From Nocardiopsis sp. CNR-923 (GTDB lineage Bacteria > Actinomycetota > Actinomycetes > Streptosporangiales > Streptosporangiaceae), in the NCBI RefSeq assembly GCF_001942255.1, contig NZ_MKKC01000131.1, positions 106,100 through 170,099 on the forward strand: a DNA stretch of 64,000 nt, in the 5' to 3' direction. The notes beneath the pieces were generated by a model that was not told the origin of the DNA, did not search any database, and worked only from the letters and a program-made list of their open reading frames with translations. A program made the translations under genes and the position numbers. The stretch's first letter is position 1. Every line of letters begins with the position of its first letter. This document shows, piece after piece, positions 14,638-23,173 of the stretch.

Positions 14638-17001
14638 TCACGGGCCGGGCCGCCAGCGCCGGTGGCGGGTGGCGTCGGCTTCCGGGGAACGTAGCAGGTC
14701 GAGTCTGGGCCGGGGCCCGTCGGTGCGGCCGGTGGGCGGCTTCCGGCTGCCCGCACGGAAGGGGGCGGGCCAGACGGCGCCGGGCCCCTCGTAGCCCTGA
14801 TCGGCCGCCGCGTGCAGGGTCCAGTGCGGGTCGTACAGGTGGGGGCGGCCGAGCGCGCACAGGTCGGCGCGCCCGGCCAGGATCGTGGAATTGACGTCGT
14901 CGTGGGAGGAGATCGCCCCGACCGCGATGACGGGGATTCCGGTCTCCCGGCGGATCCGCTCGGCGAAGGGCACCTGGTAGCTGCGGCCGTGGGCGGGCCG
15001 TTCGTCGGGGGTGACCTGGCCGGTGGAGACGTCGACGGCGTCGGCCCCGGCGTCGGAGAGGGCACGCGCCACCTCCACGGCCTCGGCCGCGGTGGTGCCG
15101 CCCTCGACCCAGTCGGTGGCGGAGATGCGCACGGTGAGCGGTTTGCGGTCGGGCCACGCGGCGCGCACGGCGGTGAGCACCTCCAGGGGATAGCGCAGCC
15201 GGTCGGCCAGCGCGCCTCCGTAGGCGTCGGTGCGGCGGTTGGTGACCGGGGACAGGAAGCTGGACAGCAGGTACCCGTGGGCGCAGTGCAGTTCCAGCAG
15301 GTCGAAACCGGCCCGGTCGGCGGCGCGCGCGGCGGCGACGAAATCGTCGCGGATCGCGGCCATGGCGGCGGCGTCGAGTTCGCGCGGCACCTGGTTGACG
15401 CCCTCGCGGTAGGGGAGGGGTGAGGGCGCGACGACCGGCCAGTTGCCGTCCGGCAAGGGCTCGTCGATGCCCTCCCACATGCGGCGGGTGGAGCCCTTGC
15501 GTCCGGAGTGGCCGAGTTGGACGCCGATCCGCGCCCCCGTGTGGGCGTGCACGAAGTCGGTGACGCGCCGCCACGCGGTCTCGTGCTCGGGTCGGTACAG
15601 GCCGGAGCAGCCGGGCGTGATGCGGCCCTCGGCGGACACACACACCATCTCGGTCATGACCAGTCCCGCGCCGCCCAGGGCCCGGCCGCCGAGGTGGACC
15701 AGGTGGAAGTCCTGGGGGGTGCCGTCCACGGCCGAGTACATGTCCATGGCCGAGACCACCACGCGGTTGGCCAGTTCCAGCCCGCCCAGACGGAAGGGGT
15801 GGAACATGGGGGGCCGGGGCCGGGCGGGGTCGGCGCCGACGCGGCCGGCGAACCAGCGGTCGACCCCGGCGACGAACTCGGGGTCGCGCAGGCGCAGGTT
15901 GTCGTAGGTGACCCTGCGGCTCCGGGTGAGCAGGTCGAACGCGAACTGCACCGGCTCCTGGCCGACGTGGCGGCCGATCCCCTCGAACCACTCCATGCTG
16001 GCCTGGGCGGCGCGCTGGGTACTGGCCACGACGGGGCGGCGTTCGGCCTCATAGGCGGCCAGGGCGCGGGGCAGAGTCGGGTTCTCGCGCAGGCACGCGG
16101 CCAGGGCTAGGGCGTCCTCCATCGCGAGCTTGGTGCCCGAGCCGATGGAGAAGTGGGCGGTGTGCGCGGCGTCGCCGAGCAGCACGACGTTGCCGTGGCG
16201 CCAGGAGCGGTTGCGCACGGTGGTGAACCGCTGCCAGCGTGAGTTGTTGGGGATCAGGCGGTGGCCGTCGAGCACGTCGGCGAAGAGCGACGCGCACCGG
16301 GCGATGCTCCCGGTGTCGCTGTGGCCGGGTCGGGGGTCGCACGCCTCGGCCAGGTCGGCGAACCCGGCCGCCCGCCACACGTCCTCGTGCGTCTCCACCA
16401 GGAACGTGCTGGCTTCGTCGGAGTACGGGTAGCAGTGCAGCTGCATCACGCCGTGCGGCGTCTCCAGCACGTGGAACCGGAACGCGTCGAACACCCGGTC
16501 CGTCCCCAGCCACATGAACCGGTTTCGTCCGTGGTCGAGTGTGGTGCCGAAGGCGTCGGCGTACGCGTCTCGGGTCCGACTGTGGACGCCGTCCGCCGCC
16601 ACCACCAGGTCGTGGGCGGCGGCCAGGTCGGCGGTGGGCGGAGCGGGCGTACCGGTGAGCACGCGCACGCCGAGGTCGGCGCAGCGCGCGCGCAGGATGC
16701 GCAGGAGGGCCCGGCGGCCGATCGCGGCGAAGCCGTGGCCGCCGGAGGTGACGACGGCGCCCCGGTGGTGGACGTCGATGTCGTCCCAGTGGGCGGATTC
16801 GGCGGTCAGCGCTGCGTACACGGCCGGGTCGGCGTGCGCGATCCCGCCGAGCGTCTCGTCGGAGAACACCACCCCGAACCCGTAGGTGGCCTCGGCGGGA
16901 TCGCGTTCGTACACGGTGATGTCGTGGCCGGCGTCGAGCTGTTTGGCCAGGGCCGCGAAGTACAGTCCGCCGGGGCCCGCCCCGACACACGCGACGCGCA
17001 T
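14638..17001 (-). CDS. Bifunctional aryl-CoA monooxygenase/reductase (2-aminobenzoyl-CoA type)
   Basis: 787 residues in two enzymes. Residues 1 to about 385 are a class A FAD monooxygenase (VGAGPGGLYFAALAKQLDAG, a GDAAHTAHFSIGSGTKLAME FAD-ribose motif). From about 395 an Old-Yellow-Enzyme-type flavin reductase follows (LANRVVVSAMDMYSAVDG, HLVHLGGRALGGAGLV, ELHCAHGYLLSSFLSP). This fusion is known for 2-aminobenzoyl-CoA monooxygenase/reductase of Azoarcus evansii; homologues are often labelled salicylyl-CoA 5-hydroxylase/oxidoreductase. Adjacent genes for an aryl-CoA ligase, RidA and beta-oxidation enzymes, and absence of a gentisate dioxygenase, favour the aminobenzoyl-CoA role. Start ATG 17001; the ligase stop lies 34 bp upstream. 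Confidence 0.85.
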   Translation of the reverse strand: MRVACVGAGPGGLYFAALAKQLDAGHDITVYERDPAEATYGFGVVFSDETLGGIAHADPAVYAALTAESAHWDDIDVHHRGAVVTSGGHGFAAIGRRALLRILRARCADLGVRVLTGTPAPPTADLAAAHDLVVAADGVHSRTRDAYADAFGTTLDHGRNRFMWLGTDRVFDAFRFHVLETPHGVMQLHCYPYSDEASTFLVETHEDVWRAAGFADLAEACDPRPGHSDTGSIARCASLFADVLDGHRLIPNNSRWQRFTTVRNRSWRHGNVVLLGDAAHTAHFSIGSGTKLAMEDALALAACLRENPTLPRALAAYEAERRPVVASTQRAAQASMEWFEGIGRHVGQEPVQFAFDLLTRSRRVTYDNLRLRDPEFVAGVDRWFAGRVGADPARPRPPMFHPFRLGGLELANRVVVSAMDMYSAVDGTPQDFHLVHLGGRALGGAGLVMTEMVCVSAEGRITPGCSGLYRPEHETAWRRVTDFVHAHTGARIGVQLGHSGRKGSTRRMWEGIDEPLPDGNWPVVAPSPLPYREGVNQVPRELDAAAMAAIRDDFVAAARAADRAGFDLLELHCAHGYLLSSFLSPVTNRRTDAYGGALADRLRYPLEVLTAVRAAWPDRKPLTVRISATDWVEGGTTAAEAVEVARALSDAGADAVDVSTGQVTPDERPAHGRSYQVPFAERIRRETGIPVIAVGAISSHDDVNSTILAGRADLCALGRPHLYDPHWTLHAAADQGYEGPGAVWPAPFRAGSRKPPTGRTDGPRPRLDLLRSPEADATRHRRWRPGP

Positions 17002-17035
17002 GCGGTCCGCCTTCCTGTCGGTGTGGTGCCGCCGG

Positions 17036-18660
17036 TCAGCGCTCGTCGCGCAGCCGGAACCGCTGGAGCTTGCCGGTCGCGGTGCGGGGCAGTTCCGCGC
17101 GGAACTCGATGGAACGCGGGGTCTTGTACGGGGAGATGCGCGAGCGCACGTGCTCGCGGAGCCGCTCGGCGCGGTCGTCGTCGGGGGCGAGGCCGTCGCG
17201 CAAGACGACGTAGGCGCGCACGATCTGGCCGCGGTCGGGGTCGGGCACTCCCACGACCGCGGTCTCCTCCACGTCCGGTGAGGTGAGCAGGGCTTCCTCG
17301 ACCTCGGCCGGGGCGACGTTGTACCCGGCGGTGACGATCATGTCGTCGCTGCGGGATCGGTACCACAGGTATCCGTCCGCGTCGCGCACGTAGGTGTCGC
17401 CGGTGAGGTTCCAGCCGTCGCGGACGTAGTCGCGCTGGCGGTCGTCGTCGAGGTAGCGGCAGCCTACCGGGCCGCGGACGGCCAGGTGTCCGGGCTGGCC
17501 GTCGGGAACGGGGCGGCCGTCGTCGCCCAGGACGGCCGCGGTGAACCCGGGGACGGGTCGGCCGGTGGAGCCGGGGCGCGTGTGCTCGTCGGTGGAGGAG
17601 ATGAAGATGTGCAGCATCTCGGTGGCGCCGATCCCGTCGAGCATGCGCAGGCCGGTCGCCTCGTGCCAGGCGTGCCAGGTGGCGGCGGGCAGGTGCTCGC
17701 CCGCTGATACGCACCGCCGCAGCCGCGACAGGTCGTGCCCGTCCAGGCGTGCGAGCATGGCCCGGTAGGCCGTGGGCGCGGTGAACAGGACCGTCACACC
17801 GTGCCCGGCGACGGCGTCGAGCAGGGACTCGGGGCGCGGCCGTTCCAGTAGGACCGAGGAGGCGCCCGCCCGCAGGGGGAAGACCAGCAGCCCGCCGAGT
17901 CCGAAGGTGAAACCCAACGGCGGGCTCCCGCAGAACACGTCGTCGGGGGTGGGCCGGAGCACGTGCGCGGAGTAGGTGTCGGCGACGGCGAGCACGTCTC
18001 GGTGGAAGTGGACGCAGCCCTTGGGCGTGCCGGTGGTACCGGAGGTGTAGGCGATCATGCAGGCGTCGTCGGCGGCCACGCGCACGGGTGCGAGATCGGT
18101 CGGCGCGGCGGCGGCTCGGACGGTGAGGTCCCCGGGGTCCGGTCCCCCGTAGGGGACCACGCGCGGGGGGACGTCCATCCCGGCGGCGGCGGTGGCCAGG
18201 TCGTCGAGGAAGCGGGCGTCGCACAGGGCGTGGGTGACGCGGGCGGCGCGCATGACCGTGGCGAGCTCGTCCGCGCGCAGGACCGGCAGGACGGTGACGG
18301 CCACTCCCCCGGCCCACAGGACGCCCAGCCAGCAGGCGGCCAGCCACGGTGAGTTGGGGCCGCGCAGCAGGACGCGCTGGCCCGGGACCAGGCCGGTTTC
18401 CTCGACCAGGACGCTCGCCACCTGGTTGGCCCGGTCGCGCAGGGCTCCGTAGGTGAGGGTCTCGTGTTCGCCGAGGAGGCAGGTCCGGTCGCGCCGTGCT
18501 CCGCGATGGCGCCGTCCAGGAGTTCCTCGGCGCAGTTGAGCCGGTCGGGGTAGCGCGGCCCGAGCGGGTCGGGGACGAGTTCGGGCCACTGGTCGGGTGG
18601 CGGCAGGTGGTCGCGGGTGAAGGTGTCGACGTGGCCGGTGGGTGAGAGGGTCGGCGGCAT
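17036..18660 (-). CDS. 2-aminobenzoate/benzoate-type CoA ligase (frameshifted in this sequence)
   Basis: AMP-forming acyl-CoA ligase of about 541 residues. The N-terminus GHVDTFTRDHLPPPDQWPEL recalls 2-aminobenzoate-CoA ligases. Core motifs: MIAYTSGTTGTPKGCVHF (phosphate loop), IGATEMLHIFIS, DGWNLTGDTYVRDADGYLW, and DMIVTAGYNVAPAEVEEAL with the final lysine loop ATGKLQRFRL. The first about 55 residues are in a different frame from the rest; adding one base near 18495 (HGRDRTCLLGEH) joins them. It activates the aromatic acid for the monooxygenase/reductase encoded just downstream. Starts at ATG 18660, with the dehydrogenase gene ending 22 bp upstream. Confidence 0.83.
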
Positions 18661-18682
18661 GGCGGGCCTCCGCGGTCGGGAC

Positions 18683-19848
18683 CTACGAGGGGGACGGGGC
18701 TCCCGTGATCGGGGGCAGGTGGCGGGCGATGATCTGGCGCTGTACCTCCGAGGCGCCCTCGTAGACGCGGGGCGCGCGGACCTCTCGGTACAGGCGTTCC
18801 ATGGGGTGGCCGCGTCGCAGGGCGCGCGCACCGTGCAGCTGCACCGCGGCGTCCACCACGTACTGGGCGGTCTCGGTGGCCAGCAGTTTGGCCATGGCGG
18901 CCTTGAGGGTGACCGCGTCGCCGCCGGTGTCGTACTCCTCGGCCGCCGCGTAGACGAGGAGACGGGCCGCCTCCGTCCGGGTGGCCATCTCGGCCAGGGT
19001 GTGGGCGACGGTCTGGAGGCGGTCGAGCGGTGCGCCGAAGGCGTGGCGGGCGCGGGTGTGCTCCCTGGCCGCGGCCAGGGCGGCGTCGGCCATCCCGACC
19101 GCGAACGCGCCGACGCTGGGACGGAACAGGTCCAGGGTGCGCATGGCCACGGCGAACCCCGCGTCGGGACGGCCGATCACGTCGTCCGGTCCGACGGGGA
19201 CGCCGTCGAAGACCAGGTGGCCCAGGGCGTGGTCGGCGAGCATCTCCAGTGGGGATCCGGTGAGGCCGTGGCGGTCGGCGGGGACGAGGAAGGCGGTGAC
19301 GCCCCGGGACCGGGCGCGGGGGTGGTGCGGGCGAAGACGGTGTAGACGTCGGCGTCGGGGGCGTTGGAGATCCACGTCTTCTCCCCGTGCAGGCGCCATC
19401 CGCCGCCGCCTGGTTCGGCTCGCAGGGCGAGGGCCGCGGCGTCGGAGCCCGCGTCCGGCTCGGTGAGGGCGAAGGCCGCCACGGCCTCCCCCGAGGCGAC
19501 GGCGGGGAGCCAGCGGCGGCGTTGGAGTTCGGTGCCGGACTGCAGGACGGGGTAGGCGCCCAGCCCCTGGAGGGCGAGGGCGGTCTCGGCGTGGGTGTCC
19601 GCGCGGGCCAGGTGTTCGCGGAGCAGGCACAGTCGGATGGCCGGGGCCTCCCGGAGGGGGCCGTCGCCGTGTGTTCCGGGAAAGAGCGCGGGGAGGAGGC
19701 CGAGACCGGCGAGGCGGCGCAGGAGGGGGCGGTCGACCCGACCCGGTCCGGCGGGCGGGACGACGGACGGCTCCGCGACCAGCGCGGCGGCGCACCCGCC
19801 CACCCAACGGGCGAACTCCCGGTCGTCGTCGTTCAGTGCGAACCCCAT
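18683..19848 (-). CDS. Acyl-CoA dehydrogenase (frameshifted in this sequence)
   Basis: About 388 residues of the FAD acyl-CoA dehydrogenase family: AFALTEPDAGSDAAALAL and KTWISNAPDAD in the first frame, then RGVTAFLVPADRHG, FGAPLDRLQTVAHTLAEMA, QLHGARALRRGHPMERLYRE and YEGASEVQRQIIARHL in the second. The two join near 19310, where one G is missing from a GC-rich run. First gene of the minus-strand transcript with ligase, monooxygenase/reductase and hydrolase. It has a strong promoter, with an operator-like repeat over the -35 box. In the aryl-CoA pathway it would oxidise a ring-derived acyl-CoA, though its exact step is not known. Confidence 0.82.
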
Positions 19849-19888
19849 GGGCGACCTCGGCTCTCGTGGTGATCCGACCCACGCTCCG

Positions 19889-19916
19889 AATGTACAGGTT
19901 TGGTGACGACCGTCAA
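19889..19916 (-). promoter_or_regulatory. Promoter and putative PaaX operator for the dehydrogenase-ligase operon
   Basis: Read on the minus strand: -35 TTGACG (19911-19916), 16-bp spacer, -10 TACATT (19889-19894). The partial palindrome TGACGGTCGTCA (19904-19915, minus-strand reading) covers the -35 box. A near copy stands in the promoter of the SDR operon 3 kb away, so one regulator, probably the PaaX protein encoded between them, controls both. Confidence 0.65.
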
Positions 19917-20009
19917 GGGTCCATCATGGACTCGTTGGTCCTAGCGCATACGTCACCCATGAAGGCCGGGTGATGGGAGGAATGCGAACAGAGGCGCTAT
20001 CGTGTCCGC

Positions 20010-20894
20010 GTGACGGAGAACAACGAACGGACACACGAAGAAACGACGGCGGACGGGACCGACGACGTACGGGTCAACCGCCGGCCGCGCTCACTCATCG
20101 TGTCGTTCTTCGGCACCTACGCCCGCGACGTCGGGGGATGGGTCGGTGTCGCGGACCTCATCGCGCTCATGGGCGGCCTCGGCGTCGACGCACCCTCCGT
20201 GCGCTCGGCGGTCTCCCGGCTCAAGCGGCGGGGTCTGCTCGCCTCCGAGCGCATCGGCGGCGTCGCCGGATACCGTCTGTCCGACGACGGGCGCCGTGTC
20301 CTCGGGGAGGGCGACCAGCGCATCTTCGGCCACCGGGTCGCCCGGACCGACGACGGATGGGTGCTCGTGGTCTTCTCCGTGCCCGAGTCCGAACGCGACC
20401 GCCGACACGCCCTGCGCACGGCGCTCACCCGGCTCGGTTTCGGCACCACCACGGCCGGGGTGTGGATCGCCCCGGCGCACCTGACCGACCAGGCCCGCCG
20501 CGTGCTCCGGGAACTGGGCATGGAGGCGTACGTGGAGCTCTTCCACGCCGACCACCTCGGGTTCGGCGCCCCGGCCGAAGCCGTGGCGCGCTGGTGGGAC
20601 CTGCCCGCGCTGCAGGAGATGTACCGGCGGTTCCTGGCCGAACACGAGCCGGTCCTGCGGGCCTGGCGGCGCGGCGGCCGCACGGGAACGCCCTCACCGG
20701 GACCTGAGGCCTTCGCCGACCACCTGCGCGCCGTGGACGCCTGGCGGCGCATGCCCTACCTCGACCCCGGACTCCCCCCCGAACTTCTCCCGGACCGGTG
20801 GGCGGGCAGCCGGGCCGCGCGTGTCTTCTTCGACCTGCACTCCCTGCTGCGCGGCCCCGGCCTGGAGTACGTCCGCTCCACCGTCAGGGGGTAG
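20010..20894 (+). CDS. PaaX-family transcriptional repressor
   Basis: 294 residues. The N-terminal PaaX winged helix is clear: RPRSLIVSFFGTYARDVGGW, APSVRSAVSRLKRRGLLASE, VAGYRLSDDGRRVLGEG. A central PaaX-type domain follows (WVLVVFSVPESERDRRHALR, GFGTTTAGVWIAPAHL) and the C-terminal part has AWRRMPYLDPGLPPELLPD. Family members bind aryl-CoA thioesters such as phenylacetyl-CoA and repress catabolic operons. Placed between the two halves of the pathway, it should sense an aryl-CoA. GTG 20010 is the start: -10 TATCGT (19998-20003) lies 6 nt before it, suggesting a leaderless message. Confidence 0.88.
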   Translation: MTENNERTHEETTADGTDDVRVNRRPRSLIVSFFGTYARDVGGWVGVADLIALMGGLGVDAPSVRSAVSRLKRRGLLASERIGGVAGYRLSDDGRRVLGEGDQRIFGHRVARTDDGWVLVVFSVPESERDRRHALRTALTRLGFGTTTAGVWIAPAHLTDQARRVLRELGMEAYVELFHADHLGFGAPAEAVARWWDLPALQEMYRRFLAEHEPVLRAWRRGGRTGTPSPGPEAFADHLRAVDAWRRMPYLDPGLPPELLPDRWAGSRAARVFFDLHSLLRGPGLEYVRSTVRG

Positions 20895-20946
20895 CCGGTG
20901 TTCGCCTCCGGCGCGGCACCCTCCACATCGTCACCCTCCACCACCC

Positions 20947-21422
20947 TCAAACGAGGCCTCCGTCCCCCGCCCGTCCCCACCCGCCCCGGCGCGCGTGGAC
21001 TCTCCGGGACCACCCCCGTCCCGACCAACTCGACCAGGCGTCGGGGTCGAACAGCGCGGTCACGCCGAACAGGGCCATCGCCGGGTAGTGGCGGCCCACA
21101 CGGGCCCGGTAGGCGCGGCCGATCTCCCCGGCCGAGGCACGGTATCCCGGCACGTCGGTGGTGTAGACGGCCAGGTTGACCAGGTGTTCGGGGGAGCCGC
21201 CCGCCGCGTCCAGTGCGCTCAGGACGTTGGCCAGGGCGAGGTCGAACTGGGCGACCAACCCGTCTGCGGCCACCGTGCCGTCCGGGCCGGAGGCGATCTG
21301 CCCGGCCAGGTACACGGTCCGGCCGGCGACCGGGACCACGGCGTGTGAGAACCCGGAGCCCGGTCCCATCGCCGGCGGGTCGACCAGGGTGTGCGGTGTC
21401 GGGGGGACGCGCGAGCCTCCAT
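20947..21422 (-). CDS. RidA-family enamine/imine deaminase (two frameshifts in this sequence)
   Basis: YjgF/YER057c/UK114 protein: GFSHAVVPVAGRTVYLAGQI, LVAQFDLALANVLSALDAAGG, NLAVYTTDVPGYRA and YPAMALFGVTALFDP. RidA proteins hydrolyse reactive enamines/imines to ketones plus ammonia, fitting loss of the amino group of an aminobenzoyl-CoA-derived intermediate. The ATG at 21422 overlaps the hydratase stop (TGATG); reaching the RidA core from it needs one base added in the six-C run near 21400. Near 21018 a second missing base would give the expected LVELVGTGVVP end. The true stop is then unclear; I give the stop of the frame as read. Confidence 0.7.
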
Positions 21423-22249
21423 CAACGGCCCTTCCACTCGGGGTCGCGGCGACCGGTGAACGCCGCGTGGAACTCGGCGTAGTCGGCGCTCTTCATCAGC
21501 AGCGCCTGGGTCATCGCCTCCAACTCGACCGCGCCGGACAGGTTCATGTCCAGCTCGCGCGAGAGCAGCGCCTTGGTCTGGGCGTAGGCGAACGCGGGGC
21601 CCTCGGCCAGCCGGGCGGCCAGCGTCGAGACCGCCGTGTCCAGTCCGTCGTCGTCGACCAGTTCGCTGACCAGCCCGTAGCGGTCGGCCTCCTCGGCGCG
21701 GACGGTGTCGCCCAGCATGAGCAGTGTCGTGGCCCGGCCGAGACCGACCACGCGCGGCAGCAGGTAGGCGGCGCCCATGTCCGCCCCGGCCAGGCCGACC
21801 TTGGTGAACAGGAAGGCGAACCGGGCCGAGCGCGCCACCACCCGGAAGTCGGCGGCCAGCGCCAGGACCGATCCGGCCCCGGCGGCGATGCCGTGCACGG
21901 CGGCGATGACCGGGACGGGGCACTCGCGCAGCGCCCGGACCACCTCGCCCGTCATCCGTGTGAAGGCGAGTAGGTCGTCGGGGTCCATGGCCAGGGTTCG
22001 CCCGATGATCTCGTGGACGTCCCCGCCCGAGCAGAACCCCCGGCCCCGGCCGCGCAGGACCAGGACCCGGGTGTCGCCCCGGTGGGGCAGCTCGACCACC
22101 AGGTCGCGCAGGTCGGCGTAGGCCTCGAAGGTCAGGGCGTTGAGACGGTCGGGGCGGTCGAGGGTGACGGTGGTCACGCCGTCGGCGCGCTGGACGTCGA
22201 AGTGGTTCCAGTCCTCGGTCAGGGGGGCGGACGCGCGGAACGGACTCAC
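21422..22249 (-). CDS. Enoyl-CoA hydratase/isomerase family protein
   Basis: 275 residues of the crotonase family: VTLDRPDRLNALTFEAYADL, VLVLRGRGRGFCSGGDVHEI (oxyanion-hole glycine pair), PVPVIAAVHGIAAGAGSVLA and AYLLPRVVGLGRATTLLMLG. It should hydrate or open a ring-derived enoyl-CoA in the aromatic pathway. GTG 22249 overlaps the SDR stop by 4 nt (GTGA), and its own stop overlaps the RidA start, so the three genes are translationally coupled. Longer open frame upstream of 22249 looks non-coding. Confidence 0.87.
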   Translation of the reverse strand: MSPFRASAPLTEDWNHFDVQRADGVTTVTLDRPDRLNALTFEAYADLRDLVVELPHRGDTRVLVLRGRGRGFCSGGDVHEIIGRTLAMDPDDLLAFTRMTGEVVRALRECPVPVIAAVHGIAAGAGSVLALAADFRVVARSARFAFLFTKVGLAGADMGAAYLLPRVVGLGRATTLLMLGDTVRAEEADRYGLVSELVDDDGLDTAVSTLAARLAEGPAFAYAQTKALLSRELDMNLSGAVELEAMTQALLMKSADYAEFHAAFTGRRDPEWKGR

Positions 22250-23010
22250 CTGTGGATTCCTCCTCCGTCGATGGTCAGGGCCTGGCCGTTGACCGCGCGC
22301 GCCATCGGACTGACGAAGTAGGACACGGCGGCGGCCACCTCCTCGGGTTCCAGGAGTCGCCCGAGGGGTGTGGCCGAGGCGAGGGCCGCCTCGGCCTGTG
22401 CGCGGTCGCGGCCGGTACGTTCGACGATCCGGGCCACGGACCGCTCGGTCATGGGTCCGCGCACGAACGTGGGGCACACCGCGTTGCTGGTGACACCGGT
22501 CCCGGCCACCTCGGCGGCCACGGCCCGGGCCAGCCCGATCATGGCGTGCTTGGACGCGGTGTAGGCGGCCGTGTAGCGTGTCCCGGCCAGCGCCGCGGTG
22601 GAGGCGACGTACACCAGTCGGCCGTGGTCACGGTCGAGCATGCCGGGCAGCAGCGCGCGGGTCATGAGGAAGGCCGAGGTGGCGTTGGTGCGCAGGTGGC
22701 CCTCCCACAGGTCGAGCCCGGTGCTGCGCAGGGGCGCGGTGGTCGCCGTTCCCGCGTTGTTGACCAGGACCGAGACGGGTCCGAGAGCGTCGGCGGTCGC
22801 GGAGACGGCGTCCTCGTCGGTGACGTCGCACACGCGGGCGGAGACGTCGAGCCCGTGCGCGCGACCCTCCCTCTCCAGGGCGGCGAGCCGCCCGGAGTCC
22901 CGGCCGAGGGCGACCACTCCGAACCCCTCGGCGGCGAGCGCGCACACGACCGCCCGTCCGATACCGCCCGATCCACCGGTGACCACGACACGCCGCACGG
23001 AGTCAGCCAT
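22246..23010 (-). CDS. Short-chain dehydrogenase/reductase, probable 3-hydroxyacyl-CoA dehydrogenase
   Basis: 254 residues of the classical SDR family: cofactor loop TGGSGGIGRAVV, NNAGTATTAPLRS, catalytic YTASKHAMIGLARAVAAE, and LEPEEVAAAVSYFVSP with VNGQALTIDGGGIHR at the end. First gene of SDR-hydratase-RidA, which makes a beta-oxidation-like 3-hydroxyacyl-CoA role likely; cofactor preference is not decided. ATG 23010 follows a promoter with an operator-like repeat shared with the dehydrogenase-ligase operon. The N-terminal motif has a serine-glycine change (TGGSGGIG) within the tolerated TGxxxGIG pattern. Confidence 0.87.
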   Translation of the reverse strand: MADSVRRVVVTGGSGGIGRAVVCALAAEGFGVVALGRDSGRLAALEREGRAHGLDVSARVCDVTDEDAVSATADALGPVSVLVNNAGTATTAPLRSTGLDLWEGHLRTNATSAFLMTRALLPGMLDRDHGRLVYVASTAALAGTRYTAAYTASKHAMIGLARAVAAEVAGTGVTSNAVCPTFVRGPMTERSVARIVERTGRDRAQAEAALASATPLGRLLEPEEVAAAVSYFVSPMARAVNGQALTIDGGGIHR

Positions 23011-23016
23011 GCGTGG

Positions 23017-23045
23017 ACTGTATCACCCGACTTTGACCGTCGTCA
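23017..23045 (-). promoter_or_regulatory. Promoter and putative PaaX operator for the SDR-hydratase-RidA operon
   Basis: Minus-strand reading: -35 TGACGA (23040-23045), 17-bp spacer, -10 TACAGT (23017-23022). TGACGACGGTCA (23034-23045) covers the -35 box and matches the element at 19904-19915 in reverse orientation except at the centre. Confidence 0.6.
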
Positions 23046-23108
23046 GTAGAACGATATATAGCCACGTTTCAGTACGAAGCACTCCGAAACCACCCCTGGG
23101 CAGGCGGA

Positions 23109-23136
23109 AGCGGCGCCGACGGACGTCGACGCCGCT
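23109..23136 (-). terminator. Hairpin downstream of secreted-protein gene
   Basis: Arms AGCGGCG (23109-23115) and CGCCGCT (23130-23136) about 37 bp beyond the stop of the next gene on the minus strand. No U-run, as usual in this group of organisms. Confidence 0.45.
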
Positions 23137-23173
23137 CGGAGGTTCGGGTCGCACCCGGTCGGGCCACGCCGTC

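Noticed and set aside
14638..19848. Salicylyl-CoA/gentisate pathway as the only reading
   Set aside because: No gentisate dioxygenase, isomerase or hydrolase in the neighbourhood, while RidA and beta-oxidation genes fit aminobenzoyl-CoA better. Kept as the alternative.
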